A DNA stretch of 64,000 nt from Salvia splendens. Taxonomy: Eukaryota > Streptophyta > Magnoliopsida > Lamiales > Lamiaceae. Position numbers and translations under genes: made by a program. The notes under the pieces were generated by a model. It did not search any database, was not told the DNA's origin, and was given only the letters and a program-made list of their open reading frames with translations. Position 1 is the first letter of the stretch. Each line of letters starts with the position of its first letter. Below, piece by piece: positions 11,280-22,812 of the stretch. The stretch spans positions 19,365,902 to 19,429,901 of the forward strand of contig NC_056035.1 in assembly GCF_004379255.2 (NCBI RefSeq), written 5' to 3'.

Positions 11280-13100
11280 CTAAACAAGTTGCGAGGCGCA
11301 TGATGTATGGGAACGCCCTCTCGTCTGCCTCGTGTTGTACGAGTTGCAGTTGGTGCATTTGTGCGCGAGTATATGGTAGTTCACCTCGCATGTTTCCCCA
11401 CAGTCGTTGCAGAGAATCCAAACCTAAAACAAAGCCACATAGGTAGGCCTTTTCCAGTTAGTAACTATCAATTAAACAAACCAAAGCCTAATCTGTTTTA
11501 GCAGTTTCCTCACCATTTTGTTCTGGTACACTTGAGGCATAGGCGTTGAGGCAACCTCCTGATCGAGCTTCTCCCAGACGTACGTCATATCACAATACGA
11601 CTTTGAGCATACCGGGCAAGAATACCTGCATCTCCAAATTTATCAGGCATGTAGAGGACACAAGTGGAGTGAGATATAGGGAGATTCATACTTACTGGAA
11701 ATGGCGCTCCATCTCCTTAACGCAGTCGAGGTGTATGGTATGACCGCATGGCAACACGGTAGTGTCTCTTGGCGTGTCAAAAAGATACTGCGTATATTCG
11801 GATATGTTGATCAGCTATAGCCACCAATTGACACCAAATCTTTCACTGTATTAAAATGTTTAGAGGTTTAAATTAAATTACCTCGAAGCAAATTGGACAA
11901 TTGTGATGCATTGCTCTCTCTATGCATATATGTGAATCCTTCAAGACATTCGAATAGCAGCATTCTGCAACGGAATATATTTTGCTCAATATGGCAATCA
12001 GCAGTAGATTTTTCATGACCGGTGGGAACTCGACTTACCGCATTTATCGCAGTGGAAAAAGTTGTCTTTGCCACCGGTTCTGGAACAAGAAAAAGAGAAG
12101 AAAGTTAGATTCGAAGGAGATGACTTTAGTGAAAAGAAGCTACGAGAGAATCAATTGCATCGAGTGTAGGATAATGTGGGGCACAGCAATGTCCGGGGTA
12201 ACATGCTGGCCATTGCTATGCCATGACGAAAGGGACAAGAATAAAAATGGTTTGTTATCATAGGACAGATGAAGACATATCACATTCAATCTGTTCATAG
12301 CATCTAATTCTGCAATCCACATTAAGGAAAAGAGAAAAATAACCTGCATATTCCGCATTTTTCGCAGTGATATTGATTCTTTGAAATCTGACAAGGAGTA
12401 AGAATACGTCGATGAGAGACATAATAATCGGATAACAACTACTCCAAATAGTTAGATGCAAAGAAGCTCACATCATCATCGAAGAATTTGCATATCGAGC
12501 AATAGTACTTCCCCATACAAACACCACAACTAATGCAATTCTGCTCGACCTACAAACATCGAATAGCATCATAAATTAAGTCGATGACTCGTACACGAAA
12601 ACGCAATCTTCCTATTTGAACTTACATCTTGTTCCGTGTCACACACCGAGCAAATGACCTAAAAAGACACACCACAGAGTAACTGAGAATGTGGTTCGGC
12701 AAAGTAATAATCAAGGACGAATGTAAACAAAGCCAACCCTCATAATTTCATGGCGCGGGATATCATGGCGGTCGAGTGGATCAATTTCTATAGAGTTCTG
12801 CCAGAAGATCATTAGCATCAAAACATAAATCTGGTGACAAAATAAAATCATATGCCAATAAAAGAAATTAGTAAAACCTTGGCATCATTGTGGCAGTGCC
12901 TGCAATCGAATGTCTCGTTGCAACAGGGCGCTACGATCTTGCACATCCTCTTGTAATGACGGCATCTGAAAAACGGGATTAATTATTTTGTAAATCGAAA
13001 TTAACAAAACAGGGCAGCGGAAACAGAGTTAAGCATACCCAAATTCCTGCTTAATCATGCATTCGTTAGAAAATATGTGGAGTTCAAAAGCACAGTCCAT
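11280..13100 (-). CDS. CHY zinc finger / RING-H2 E3 ubiquitin ligase (MIEL1/RZPF34/CHYR1 type), 11 exons
   Basis: Predicted to bind an E2 and ubiquitinate regulatory proteins; plant relatives act in ABA, drought and MYB turnover. Coding exons on the minus strand: 13100-13039, 12965-12878, 12797-12738, 12658-12626, 12549-12472, 12387-12344, 12079-12039, 11964-11882, 11787-11696, 11625-11514 and 11423-11280. All introns are GT-AG and phases join to 278 residues. The order of domains is the CHY finger ([16 protein letters not shown] ... CRHCHND), a CTCHY zinc-ribbon part ([39 protein letters not shown]), the RING (NCPICFEYLFD ... LPCGHTIH ... CPVCSKS) and a C-terminal zinc ribbon ([24 protein letters not shown]). 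All expected Cys/His pairs are present and the length fits the family, so the gene looks intact. A weak TATA-like CTATATTAA lies near 13190. No gene symbol is given because orthology among paralogues cannot be settled by eye. Confidence 0.93.
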
Positions 13101-13585
13101 TTCTTCTTCAATGAAAAATCAATCTTAGTTAATAAAATTAGCAGTGGGAGTGAGTGGTGGTGGAGAAGAGCAAAATGGGGACGTTAATATAGTTGGGAAT
13201 GGAGGGGGAAAATGGCGCGTATGCGGGCGCGTGTGTTTGGATTAGATTTTAGGACCGGATTGTGGTCCTTACCTCCTCACACAATAACATCATATTTCTT
13301 GTGACTGCTCTTTTGATCTTTTCTAATCTCAAATCCAATCTGTACACGTTCCCTTGCGTATGTTTCGCTTCATTTGTTTTTGTGAAAATGCAAGATTTGG
13401 TGAATTTTTGTGAACTCTTTTTTCTGATTCTTTTTTCAGGGAAGAAATGGGGTTTGTTTTTCATTGAATGGGAATTTTCAGTGTGCTTTCTTCAATGGGC
13501 AAGAATGTGTTCATTATGAGTATTCAGTTTGGAAATGGAAATGGAAATGGAAATGGAAATGTCTTCATTATGATGTCTGTATGTA
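13101..13585. promoter_or_regulatory. Upstream region of the CHYR-type gene
   Basis: Non-coding. It includes the presumed 5' UTR and promoter, a GC-rich GCGCGTATGCGGGCGCGTG stretch near 13215 and a short (GGAAAT)n repeat at about 13531-13560. No other gene seen. Confidence 0.4.
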
Positions 13586-13908
13586 CTCCCTCCGTTCGAC
13601 TACAAGTAAGAAGTTTCTTTTGGATACATGGTTTTAAGAAATAATATTTATTGAATTATATGGAGAGAATAAAGTATGAGAGAGGAAAAAGTAAGAGAGT
13701 CAAAGAAAGACCAAAGTAGAAAAGAGAGAATCAAGTACTACCCATGTCCCACTCAAGATGTCCACAATCGTGAGTGGCATGAAGTAGTTCGGTGTTTTAA
13801 CGAGGAGAGAGGATAGATGATTTTGTTTCCAAATATAGAAAGTGCACATCTTAAGTGAACAGACTAAAAAGACAAGGTGAACATCTTGAGTAGGCCAGAA
13901 GGAGCAAG
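13586..13908. mobile_element. Stowaway-like MITE remnants (two adjacent)
   Basis: A left end TACTCCCTCCGTTCGACTAC at 13586 lacks a clear matching right end. From about 13736 to 13908 a second element shows the inverted pair ACTCAAGATGT / ACATCTTGAGT next to GTCCC/GGCC ends. Confidence 0.5.
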
Positions 13909-14126
13909 AGATAGGAATAAAAGTAAAAGAGATAAAGGTGTTGCTATAATTTGAGATATTTAGAATTTGTGGGAAGTAGATACTTGACATTGTTGAGATA
14001 AAATCGTTAGTGTAGTAGTATGTCTTTAGTACCCCACGTGATCATTGGACAAACCAACAAAGTTACATGTGCATCCCCATGGATGGGCTCTTAATTTGTG
14101 CATGTCGTCTATAGTAATAAAAGAAA

Positions 14127-16007
14127 GAGTGAACTACATAAACCATCTTTGACGTTTCTATTTGTTTCACTCCAGACTCCTGACAAAAAAAAATATCGCT
14201 ACAAGTCTCTAGCCTTTAACATAATCACATATCATATTTTTTCGGACTAAAAGGCCCTTCAGCCCTAAAAGGGCATTATGGGCATATCACACGGACTTCT
14301 GCAGTGGCGGCGTGCATGCTGCAGTGGCGGCCTGCGATCTGACGCGATTTGACGGCTGTGCGTCAACCGTCAGTCATGATGCTGTGCGTCAGCAGACGTG
14401 CCACGTATACCAGACTCCATTTGTGATTTAACAAATACATTTCAAAAATTTCACAACCCATTATAATTATAATTCTCCTCTAATCTTAACAACTACAAAT
14501 CTTATACGGAGTATTATAATTCTCCTCTAGTCTTAACATAAATTTTAATTATATTTATTTACAATTTTATACTCTATTTTGTAAAATTCATTTTTACATT
14601 TGAATTTTATTTTAAAATAATTGCAATAAGAATGTAAGTATTGATATAATTGTTAATTTCAAGCTTAGCTCATCTACATGTTTCGCCAAATAATTATATT
14701 CTTTAATCGAGATATAAATAATTATTATGTAGCTCGACTCATTTAGTGTCCTAACTAAAAAGCATTTTATCATGTTCATATATCCCCTTTCAAATTTCCC
14801 TATATATATTTTACTAGGATTTGCTTGCAGTCGCTTTCCTGTAATATATATGTATATATGTTGTAACCATCAAATCCATATATTTATGTTGTGTTTGGAT
14901 ATTATTCTCTGCATACGCAATATGTTGAAAACATAAATACAAAACAACCAAAATTTTCTTGCATGGCATCCATCGAGATTGCATTTTCTTTACTTCTATT
15001 TCTCTCCAATTTTACACATTCAAGGGCAAAATTAGGTCATCTCAAGAAGACCCAAATGATACTCAACTACCAAAATTATTCTGGTGATCAAAATACTACC
15101 ACTATCGAGATACCGGTCCCATCAACTGGGCCCCTTGACTTCTCCAAATTTGGAGCCACATTCTGCACAGGCGACCTCAATTACTAAACTCTTGTGCTAC
15201 AGTCGGTTAATAAAAAAAATTGCACCCTTCAAGTTCAATTTTATTAACTGCACCAGAAATTATTGGTTAAGTTTCACCACATTTAATTTATTGTGTTAAT
15301 TAGGACATCCACAATGGTTTATCTTAGTCATCAGTTCTCCAACACCTACGCTATCACTAATTAATTACAATTAATTCAACCTGTGTTTTTTTAATTCGTT
15401 ATTGTTATTCACATAATTTTTGTGTATAATTAATTTAAATTCATCATAATATAAAGAGAGAATTTTTTAAAGGAATTTTTTTTTAAAAATATTTTTAATA
15501 AAGATAAATACATAGTTTTAATAAAGATAACTACATTATTTAAAAAATAAAAATTTAATATAAAAAGATAATATATAATTTAAATATACCATTAAAAAGA
15601 ATATACAAATTTGAATGAGGATGATATGATTGAAACCCGAATGATTCAAAAAAAGAAGATAGTGTTTTTAATCAGCAGGCTATGAACCTATTGTATATAA
15701 ATTCGTACACAATTAACTATCCATTTTAAAATTTTAGTAATAGAAATATGACCCATCAAATTTGAGTTGACAAAGGTGCAGATCTAATGTCTGCAAAAGT
15801 GCAGTATCTGGCAGAGTAGGGCTGCGAAGAGAGGGTAAAATGTCTTAAATGCCCTGCAAGGCATAAGGGTCTTTTGGTCCGGAAAATGGCTACAATTATA
15901 CGATATGTGATTATGGTAAAGGCCAGAGAGTTGTAGTGATATTTTTTTAGTCAGGGGTCTGGAGTGAAATAAATGAAAACGTCAGGGATAGTTTATGTAG
16001 TTCACTC
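14127..16007. mobile_element. Mutator-like element A (non-autonomous, long TIRs)
   Basis: Terminal inverted repeats of roughly 160 bp begin GAGTGAACTACATAAAC at 14127 and end GTTTATGTAGTTCACTC at 16007. It is flanked by the perfect 9-bp target duplication TAAAAGAAA (14118-14126 and 16008-16016). The TIRs match those of elements B and C. Inside there is no transposase; instead there is a region with its own TATA-like sequence (CTATATATATTTTACT near 14801) and a 74-codon ORF. Confidence 0.93.
14963..15187 (+). CDS. Small ORF with predicted signal peptide inside MULE A
   Basis: 74 codons from the second in-frame ATG (14963). The first Met at 14891 gives only a longer, less signal-like N-terminus. 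Residues 1-22 (MASIEIAFSLLLFLSNFTHS...) look like a secretion signal: a short polar start, a hydrophobic core and small residues before a possible cleavage. The rest is polar, with one Cys and the C-terminal segment FSKFGATFCTGDLNY. I do not recognise the family. It could be a plant signalling-peptide precursor captured by the element, or a chance ORF. A TATA-like box lies about 160 bp upstream. No intron is needed. Confidence 0.4.
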   Translation: MASIEIAFSLLLFLSNFTHSRAKLGHLKKTQMILNYQNYSGDQNTTTIEIPVPSTGPLDFSKFGATFCTGDLNY

Positions 16008-16016
16008 TAAAAGAAA

Positions 16017-18379
16017 ATGCCTGTCATATTTTAGTATCAATTAATTAGGCATGATGAATAAAAGGGGTCAAATTAATCTATGTTACAGTTTCTTTAGTTA
16101 CAAGTTTGGGGTTTTCTAAAAGTAAAAGTGAATGTATATATATGCATTGTCATTTCTCAGGACATAATAATAATGAATCGAGATAATAATTTACAACATG
16201 CTTGTCCTATATATATACACATGGAAGATACATTTTTTTATCAATATTAAAGTGAGAGAATAATATGATACTCCCTTGGTCTCACTATAAGCGATATACT
16301 CCCTTGGTCTCACTATAAGCTATTCACTTTCTTCGTCCCACTATAAGAGAGTTACTTCCTTTTTTGGTTGTCTCACAATAAATAAGTCATTTTTTAAAGT
16401 AAAAGTATCTATCTTTCTTTATTTTACCATATACGCTATGCTTTTCACTACTTGCATATTTTACTCTCTGTATTTTAACTCTTTAAATATCAAATTCGTA
16501 AATCATGTACCCACAGAACTAATTTTTTATCAGTACTCACAGCTAATAAGTGTCCACTGTTAAGATACACTGGACAAATAATTTTGTTTTTTGGAAAAAG
16601 AAAGTTGATATTTCGTGGAAAGAAAAAGATTTTTACAAAGGAAGAGGATTGTTTGAAGTGACGGAAGAGCGTACGTGAACAATTAAATGGATAAATTCTT
16701 GAGATCTGCTGACAAGGACGGGCCCCACTTGACAGCACTAGCTTCCGTACCTTCCTCGAACTAATTCAAATTGTTTTGTGCAGATTGATAGTATAAAATT
16801 CGTGTAAAATAAAAAAGAGTAAAAAATTTGGAATCATGAAAATCGAAATATGGAAGAATCAGGGCAGGGCATAGATAGGAATAGGAATTAGGAAGAGGAT
16901 AAGAAAGTAGGGAAAGTGTCGCTGTAGAAGAGTTGGGGTTGGAAATGCTCTGTGATCTTAATCCATCAATATCTTCAATTACAAACAAGTCATGGGCTTC
17001 TCCCTTTTTATCCCCATTTTGGCAGACTTTGTTGACTCCATATTTCGTTTTTCCTTAAATTCCAAACAAAAATGCTTTAGTCATTGCAACTCAACACAAT
17101 GTCGGCAATACTTAAAAATACCAGACTTTGTTTGTTGATAAGATTTTGCAACTCAATTTGTCGGAATAGTATTTTCAATTCTCATCCACTCTGTTATTTC
17201 AACTCATTTTCAAATGACTTCTCATCCTGTAACTCAAAAGTAAAGACATTCATATGAAGTATCCAAATATTATTACTATTAGTGTCTCGTATTGATTTTA
17301 ATAAATGATTGGATAAAAAGGTAAAAATTGCCGGTCATAATAAAATAAATCAATTTTAAGCATGTCATGATTATTGGATGTTCTACACATTGAGGGGATT
17401 TAATGGTAGTAGTGTTGAGTGTGATTGTGTGAACTTTCAGCTAGCAATCTTAGTCAGATAAAATACGACCTAGTATTTTGGGATTATGTATGACTCATCA
17501 TTATAAATCATCTTTTTATTTTTCTTGAGGGATAATCATGATTATCCATCGCTATCAGTGTGTTTAGTATTGATCAGTTTATATAGATAACATGCTATTA
17601 GTATTTTTTTTTATATCAAAATGAATTAATAATTTGATCTACTTTTGTTGATTACATTTACCATTTGAGATGAACAAAAAATATCAAACTGTCAATCGCG
17701 TTTTTCAAATCCAAACTTTATAAAATAAACTAAAACAAATTAAAAATGACCTAAAATAAACTAACACTGACGGGTTCGATAATTCGGTACTAGAAATTAA
17801 TTCGACATTGCAAAATCGTTATGATAGAGATAAAAATATCCAATCACATACAATGATGTCAATCTCGCCAGCATATGCTCTCCAATGTATATTAAGCCAT
17901 CTAAAAATATAAGCATATCTAGCCATGATTATTCTCTTTATATATCAGCAACCTTTGCAAAAGCTTCTTTTCTGAACCCTTTAAAAACCCTTTATATGTA
18001 TCACTCTATCTCATCATGGATTGAGCAATGTAAATCATGTGATTCTCTATCCATGCTCTGGGTTCCACTATCATATGTTATATTCCTTGATGTTATTGTT
18101 AGGTTTCAGAGTCATCATTAAAAAAAGTAAAAAAAGTAACTGATTTGATTCCATTCCAAATTATTCATGTGTTTCCCATTTCACCATCTCCAACCTCCTT
18201 AGAAAACGCGTTTTCAGTGGAGAATATCCCTCACGACACTCCGGTAACGATGTATCCAGAAAACAAAACTTGTAAAATCGAACATATTGTTTGTGACCTT
18301 TTGGTCCCTAGCATATTGACTCATTTTGATATATTTGCAAGTCAAAGACTCGTCTAATTTTTTCTACTTTTGATAAGGG
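16017..18379. other. AT-rich intergenic DNA with Stowaway-end repeats
   Basis: At 16268-16340 a Stowaway-like end is present three times: two direct copies of ATACTCCCTTGGTCTCAC..., 28 bp apart, then a diverged TTCGTCCCACTATAAG copy. No matching right end was found. The remainder shows no supportable gene; short ORFs there have no recognisable content. Confidence 0.5.
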
Positions 18380-18849
18380 TGTTAGGATTGGTATATTGAA
18401 AACCATGTTTCGACCAGTTCGCAGGAATACAATAAACTCTACAACTCACTTTTAAATCGTTTCGAGAAGAAATAATATTATTACAGTATTTTGCTTGTGC
18501 ATTTATAAGATGATGTTTAAATGTAACAATACTAAATAAGATGACATTGGTGTGGTATAGCACTAAACGGATCTAACAGCATGACAAGTCTTTATGCTAT
18601 TTATAGAAAAACGAGGTCTTGATAAACTACCATTTCTTAATCAATATATTTTAGCTTTAAGCCTACGTTATTGTTTATGCATTACTTTGATTTATCAAAC
18701 GGTACGGGTTTTTCGCAACCCAAGAATCTTGATATTTTGTGTAGTGATAATTAATATCTAGCGGTGCTAGGATGACTACTATGTTGAATCGTGCCCCCGG
18801 TGAGTCTGGTTTGATAATGTTCTCTAGAGAAGCTTGAAATAAAATTTTA

Positions 18850-19532
18850 GGGCATCCGCATCGGCTTTTCGATGCGGGCTCTATCTCGTCCCGGAGAGAA
18901 GAGACGGCATCGAGACGCCTATGCGGGTTTTCTGTCTCGTCCCGTAGCTCGGAGGGGAGGGGTGGGATGCGGGCTGTCTCGCCACGCACGTTAGCCACGT
19001 GGCGAGCAACGAGTTGTGCGTGACGCCCACTCGTCGGCCTGCGAGTGGGCGTCGATTTTTTGAGCGTTTTTAATTATTATTTTTTTAAAAAAAATTGAAA
19101 AAAAAAAATAAAAATAAAATTGACAGTTTCTTTTGCCCCTTTTTTTACCTTTTCAGATAATTTTTCTCTTTTTTTCCCTCATTCATCTATAAATAGCCCA
19201 ATTCCCCCACCATTTTTTTCACACACAAACACTACATTCTTACAAACACTACATTTTTTCCACCATTTTTTAGATGTTAATTATGTGTTTTTTTTGTTTT
19301 TTAGGATTTTAAATTATAATTTTCTTTTATTTAATGAAGTGTGTTTTTATTAATTGAATTTGTTGGAAATAAAAATAAAAAATGAAATCGAATGAATAGT
19401 TAAGGGATGAGATGGTTAAGAGATGGAGGGATGCAGGTGTTGTCTCTTAGTTAAGAGATGGGGTAAAAAGTGCAGTGGGGCCCATGAATAGTGAAGGGAC
19501 GAGACGGTATTGAGACACGGATGTGGATAGCC
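18850..19532. mobile_element. PIF/Harbinger MITE
   Basis: Ends GGGCATCCGCATCGG and ...GGATGTGGATAGCC form the TIR, flanked by TTA on both sides (18847-18849 and 19533-19535). The last about 150 bp (from 'gaaataaaaataaaaaatgaaat') nearly match 31826-31970 of the transposase-bearing Harbinger element, and the CCACGTGGCGAG/GTGACGCCCACTCG region near 18990-19030 matches 30150-30190. It is therefore a deletion derivative of that family. Confidence 0.85.
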
Positions 19533-20161
19533 TTATTATTCTTGGCCCGTTGGAATTTATTCCATGAATAATAAACAAACATTTCTTGTTGATTCCACTC
19601 TTGGAGTAAATAAGATATTAATTAATTAAGTTCATAGCCAACATTAATTAATTAACGAACATTTACATCTCAAGCGTGAGATATAATTAATTTAACGAGG
19701 AAACGTCGATTACTTATAATTTCGGATTTGGATAGGTAAACCAATATTATTACTGTAGTGACTGATAATAATAATCTATTTGTGCTTGAATTAAATTGTG
19801 GTTCAATTTAATTAGTTAAAAGCCAAATAGGTGTGGCTGCATCCAAACATCCATAGATTCCTGACTGAGCTCAATATGTAACTTAATAAATAGGAGAATA
19901 AATCAGAGAAAATGTGAACATAACTAAAGAAATCGCCCCTCTCTCTCTTAGGCGACGCGATTATAAGTTCCCACTCTCTATTGGATTTTTGTCTCTTCTT
20001 TATTTAAGTCCTATATATTTTTGTAAGATCAGTCCACCCTAATATCGAAATATAGTTCGAGAACCATTCAGAAGACTTGTGGTCTAGTATTGAAGACCAT
20101 CACGTAGAGAAGACGCAAGCAATCAACGATTCTTTGGAGAATCAAATCGATAACTCTAAAC

Positions 20162-20868
20162 TAGAGATGTCAATCGGACCGGCCCATTGGATCTCAGGCC
20201 GGTCCTACTCGGGCTGCGGGTCAATCGGGCGCGGGCTAACCAGGTTATGAATTCCTTCTAGTTGTAAAAGTTCACCCTAACCCTAAAAGCTCGAGTTTCG
20301 GGCTAGCCCAGCGGGTTAATCGGGTTACTACCGATAAGATTAACATGCGATCAATCCAATAAATAATGATGAAAATTAGTTATATTCATAAAATGTAAAA
20401 TATTTAATTATAATAAATTTGAGATATATGGTCAAACTCAATCATAACATGATCAAATACTAATATTTGAGATATTTCGTGAAATTTTAATGCATGTTTT
20501 AGAAATTTAAATATTTTTAAGTGAATTTGAAGTTTTTCATTTATTTATCATTTATTATATTAATAAAAATTCAATATATAATTTGTATATTTAATATAAA
20601 ATTGAAAGTTATTTTTTAGTTATCTATATTATAAAATTAATCAATGAAGTGTCGAATTAGGAGTAAAAAAGAGAATAATAGAAATTTTATCGGGTTTTTG
20701 GGCCAGCCCATTGGGTTTTCGGGTCTGGCCCTAACGGGTCGCGGGTTAATCGGGTGCGGGCTAATCGGGTTTTAATTTTATCGGCCTAGAAATTTCTAGC
20801 CCTAACCCTATAAATTTGGCTGGCTATTCGAATCAGCCCACGGGTTGCGGTCTATATTGACATCCATA
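20162..20868. mobile_element. hAT-type MITE nested in LTR copy 1
   Basis: Ends TAGAGATGTCAAT and ATTGACATCCATA are inverted, flanked by the perfect 8-bp duplication CTCTAAAC (20154-20161 and 20869-20876), the hAT length. The interior is GC-richer near the ends with repeated CGGGTTAATCGGG-like words and two CCCTAACCCTA stretches. Non-coding. Confidence 0.85.
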
Positions 20869-21085
20869 CTCTAAACCATAGAGTTCACATTTTATGATTT
20901 ATATTCTATGAGCATGAATTATTTGTGTTCTAGCATGCAATTATGTGTTTAACATGTGAATTGATTATTCTCATAATCTGTCAGATAGATCCTAATATCC
21001 AACACCCAATATCCATATTCTCGCCTCTAAATTCTATGTCTGATTTATTTTTTATGCAAGTCTTCCGCTATGCAAGGGACATCAA

Positions 21086-22331
21086 ACCCCAGCTGAGGGG
21101 ACTTCACATTCCAATAAATTTCTATTATACTTAAATATTATTGTAAATATAATACTAAAAATAAGGTTCATCTTCCCAGAAAATTTACACCTACTTTCTT
21201 ACACAAACTCGACAATTTTTTAAAACTAATGCCTGAGTCAAAATGTGTACTAAATACGTAAGTTGGTTGAAACATTTCTTTTGGACACGAGAAATAAGAA
21301 ATTAATGATTAAATGTTAGAGTTGAGAAACAATAAAGTACGAGAGAAAGTGAGTGTAAAAGTATGATGGAGAATAAGGTTTTTGCCAAAAAAACACCCAA
21401 CTACCTTGGAACTGTCCGAAAAAAAAATACAACTCAATTACCTTGGAAAAAAAATTTCTTAGTCTAGACATACCATTTGACATAATGAGTTGGTATATGT
21501 GGCCAACAAATAATTATTTGACTAGCAATACTCTAAAAAAAGTTATATTATAACTATACATGAAAACTAATGGAGGTAAATCTACATTCAATTATTACTT
21601 TAAATTATGAAAAAAAATTCAAAATATTTTGAACCTTTGTTAAATAATTTCAACTACATATTGAATCTAATGAGAGTAATATATGCCTGCATTTTAAGCT
21701 ATTTTTTATTTTAAAATTTGTTAAATTTGCTCTTGCTGCAAAAAAAAGTAAAAAAACATTAAAAATAATTATTATAGTAATATGCTAACAAAATTTAAAT
21801 TAATATGTTAACAAAATTTAAATTAATTGCCACACTTCGTTATTTATGTAGAATACACGATATTATATGCACAAACCTATATTAAACATAAATAATAAAG
21901 TTTGGCCATTAATTTAAATATTGTTGGTATATTATTCATTATTTATAATTATTTTTAAATACCATTAACTTAAAAAATATTGTTGTACATTATTTTTAAA
22001 TACCATTTACTTAAAAATAATTTAAAAAAAGTACATTACAATTTTAAGTAGCACTATCTTTCATAATTGTTTCTATCAGTATCCACATCCTGAAAGATAA
22101 CAAATATATCACATAAACTTCAAATGACTTGATTGTTTGCTTTGTTCAAATTTTTGTATTTGAATATAATCTTATTTTTCATTAATCCTATTGTTCTAAT
22201 AATTTCGCTAACTTTTGTTAGCAAATCATGCAATTTTCTTTTTTATTCAACAAGTATATTATTGATTATTTCAACAAATTTTCTTTTAATTACCCTCACT
22301 GCTTGGGCTAGCTATAGCTACACCGAATTGA
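21086..22331. other. AT-rich intergenic DNA
   Basis: No gene recognised. The 67-codon hydrophobic ORF near 22133-22336 is AT-rich and unlike any family I know, so it is left uncalled. The stretch ends at the TTTAATTAA target site of MULE B. Confidence 0.5.
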
Positions 22332-22812
22332 TTTAATTAAGAGTGAACTAAAAGTCCATAACGTTTCCATTTATTTCACTCTAGACCCCTAACAAAAAAA
22401 AATATCCTCACAAGTGCCTAACCTTCAACCTAATCACGAATGGGGTTTTTTTAGACGAAAATACCCTTCAGCCCTAAAAGGGCATTTCAGTCAAAGCGCA
22501 ATTAATCTGCAGTGGCGGCTCTGCAATGATGTCTGCGACGACATGGCGTGATGTGACGGCGCACGTCAGCCGTCAGGGGCGTCAGCGGCTGTTCAGTGGA
22601 CTACCCATACAATTGCAACATGTGTTGAAGACTTCCTACGTGATTTAACAAAACAAGTTTCAAAAATTGCATAAAGTTTTTGGCTCTATTCAGCATTATT
22701 TTCGGCTTATTTTGACTCCCGCCTAAAGTTATAACAAAAAGGGGAGTTTACCGCCTTAAAACTGCAAACCATTGTTTTCATTTCGCCATTCTCCCTGCTC
22801 TCCATTGCATGA

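Larger units (their letters stand above)
18380..21085 (+). repeat. LTR-type retroelement repeat, copy 1 (diverged, with two nested insertions)
   Basis: It starts TGTTAGGATTGGTATATTGA, a typical copia LTR start, and resembles throughout the reverse complement of 42830-44483. Shared blocks include 'gtggtatagcact', 'aagcaatc...gattctttggagaatca' and 'tgttctagcatgcaatt'. Its continuity is broken by a Harbinger MITE (18850-19532) and a hAT-type MITE (20162-20868). No coding region is visible. The right boundary is approximate because homology continues a little past the last recognisable block. Confidence 0.65.

Noticed and set aside
18675..18998. 107-codon minus ORF
   Set aside because: Lies across the junction of LTR copy 1 and the Harbinger MITE; composition follows the repeats.
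20275..20290. Interstitial telomere repeat (CCCTAAA)
   Set aside because: Only two copies of CCCTAACCCTA in a hAT-type MITE; too short and explained by the element.
18375..21080. TSD AAGGG for LTR copy 1
   Set aside because: AGGG at the right lies inside sequence shared with copy 2, so it is part of the repeat and not a target duplication.
22133..22336. 67-codon hydrophobic ORF just left of MULE B
   Set aside because: AT-rich, hydrophobic by codon bias (TTT/ATT), no promoter or family signal.
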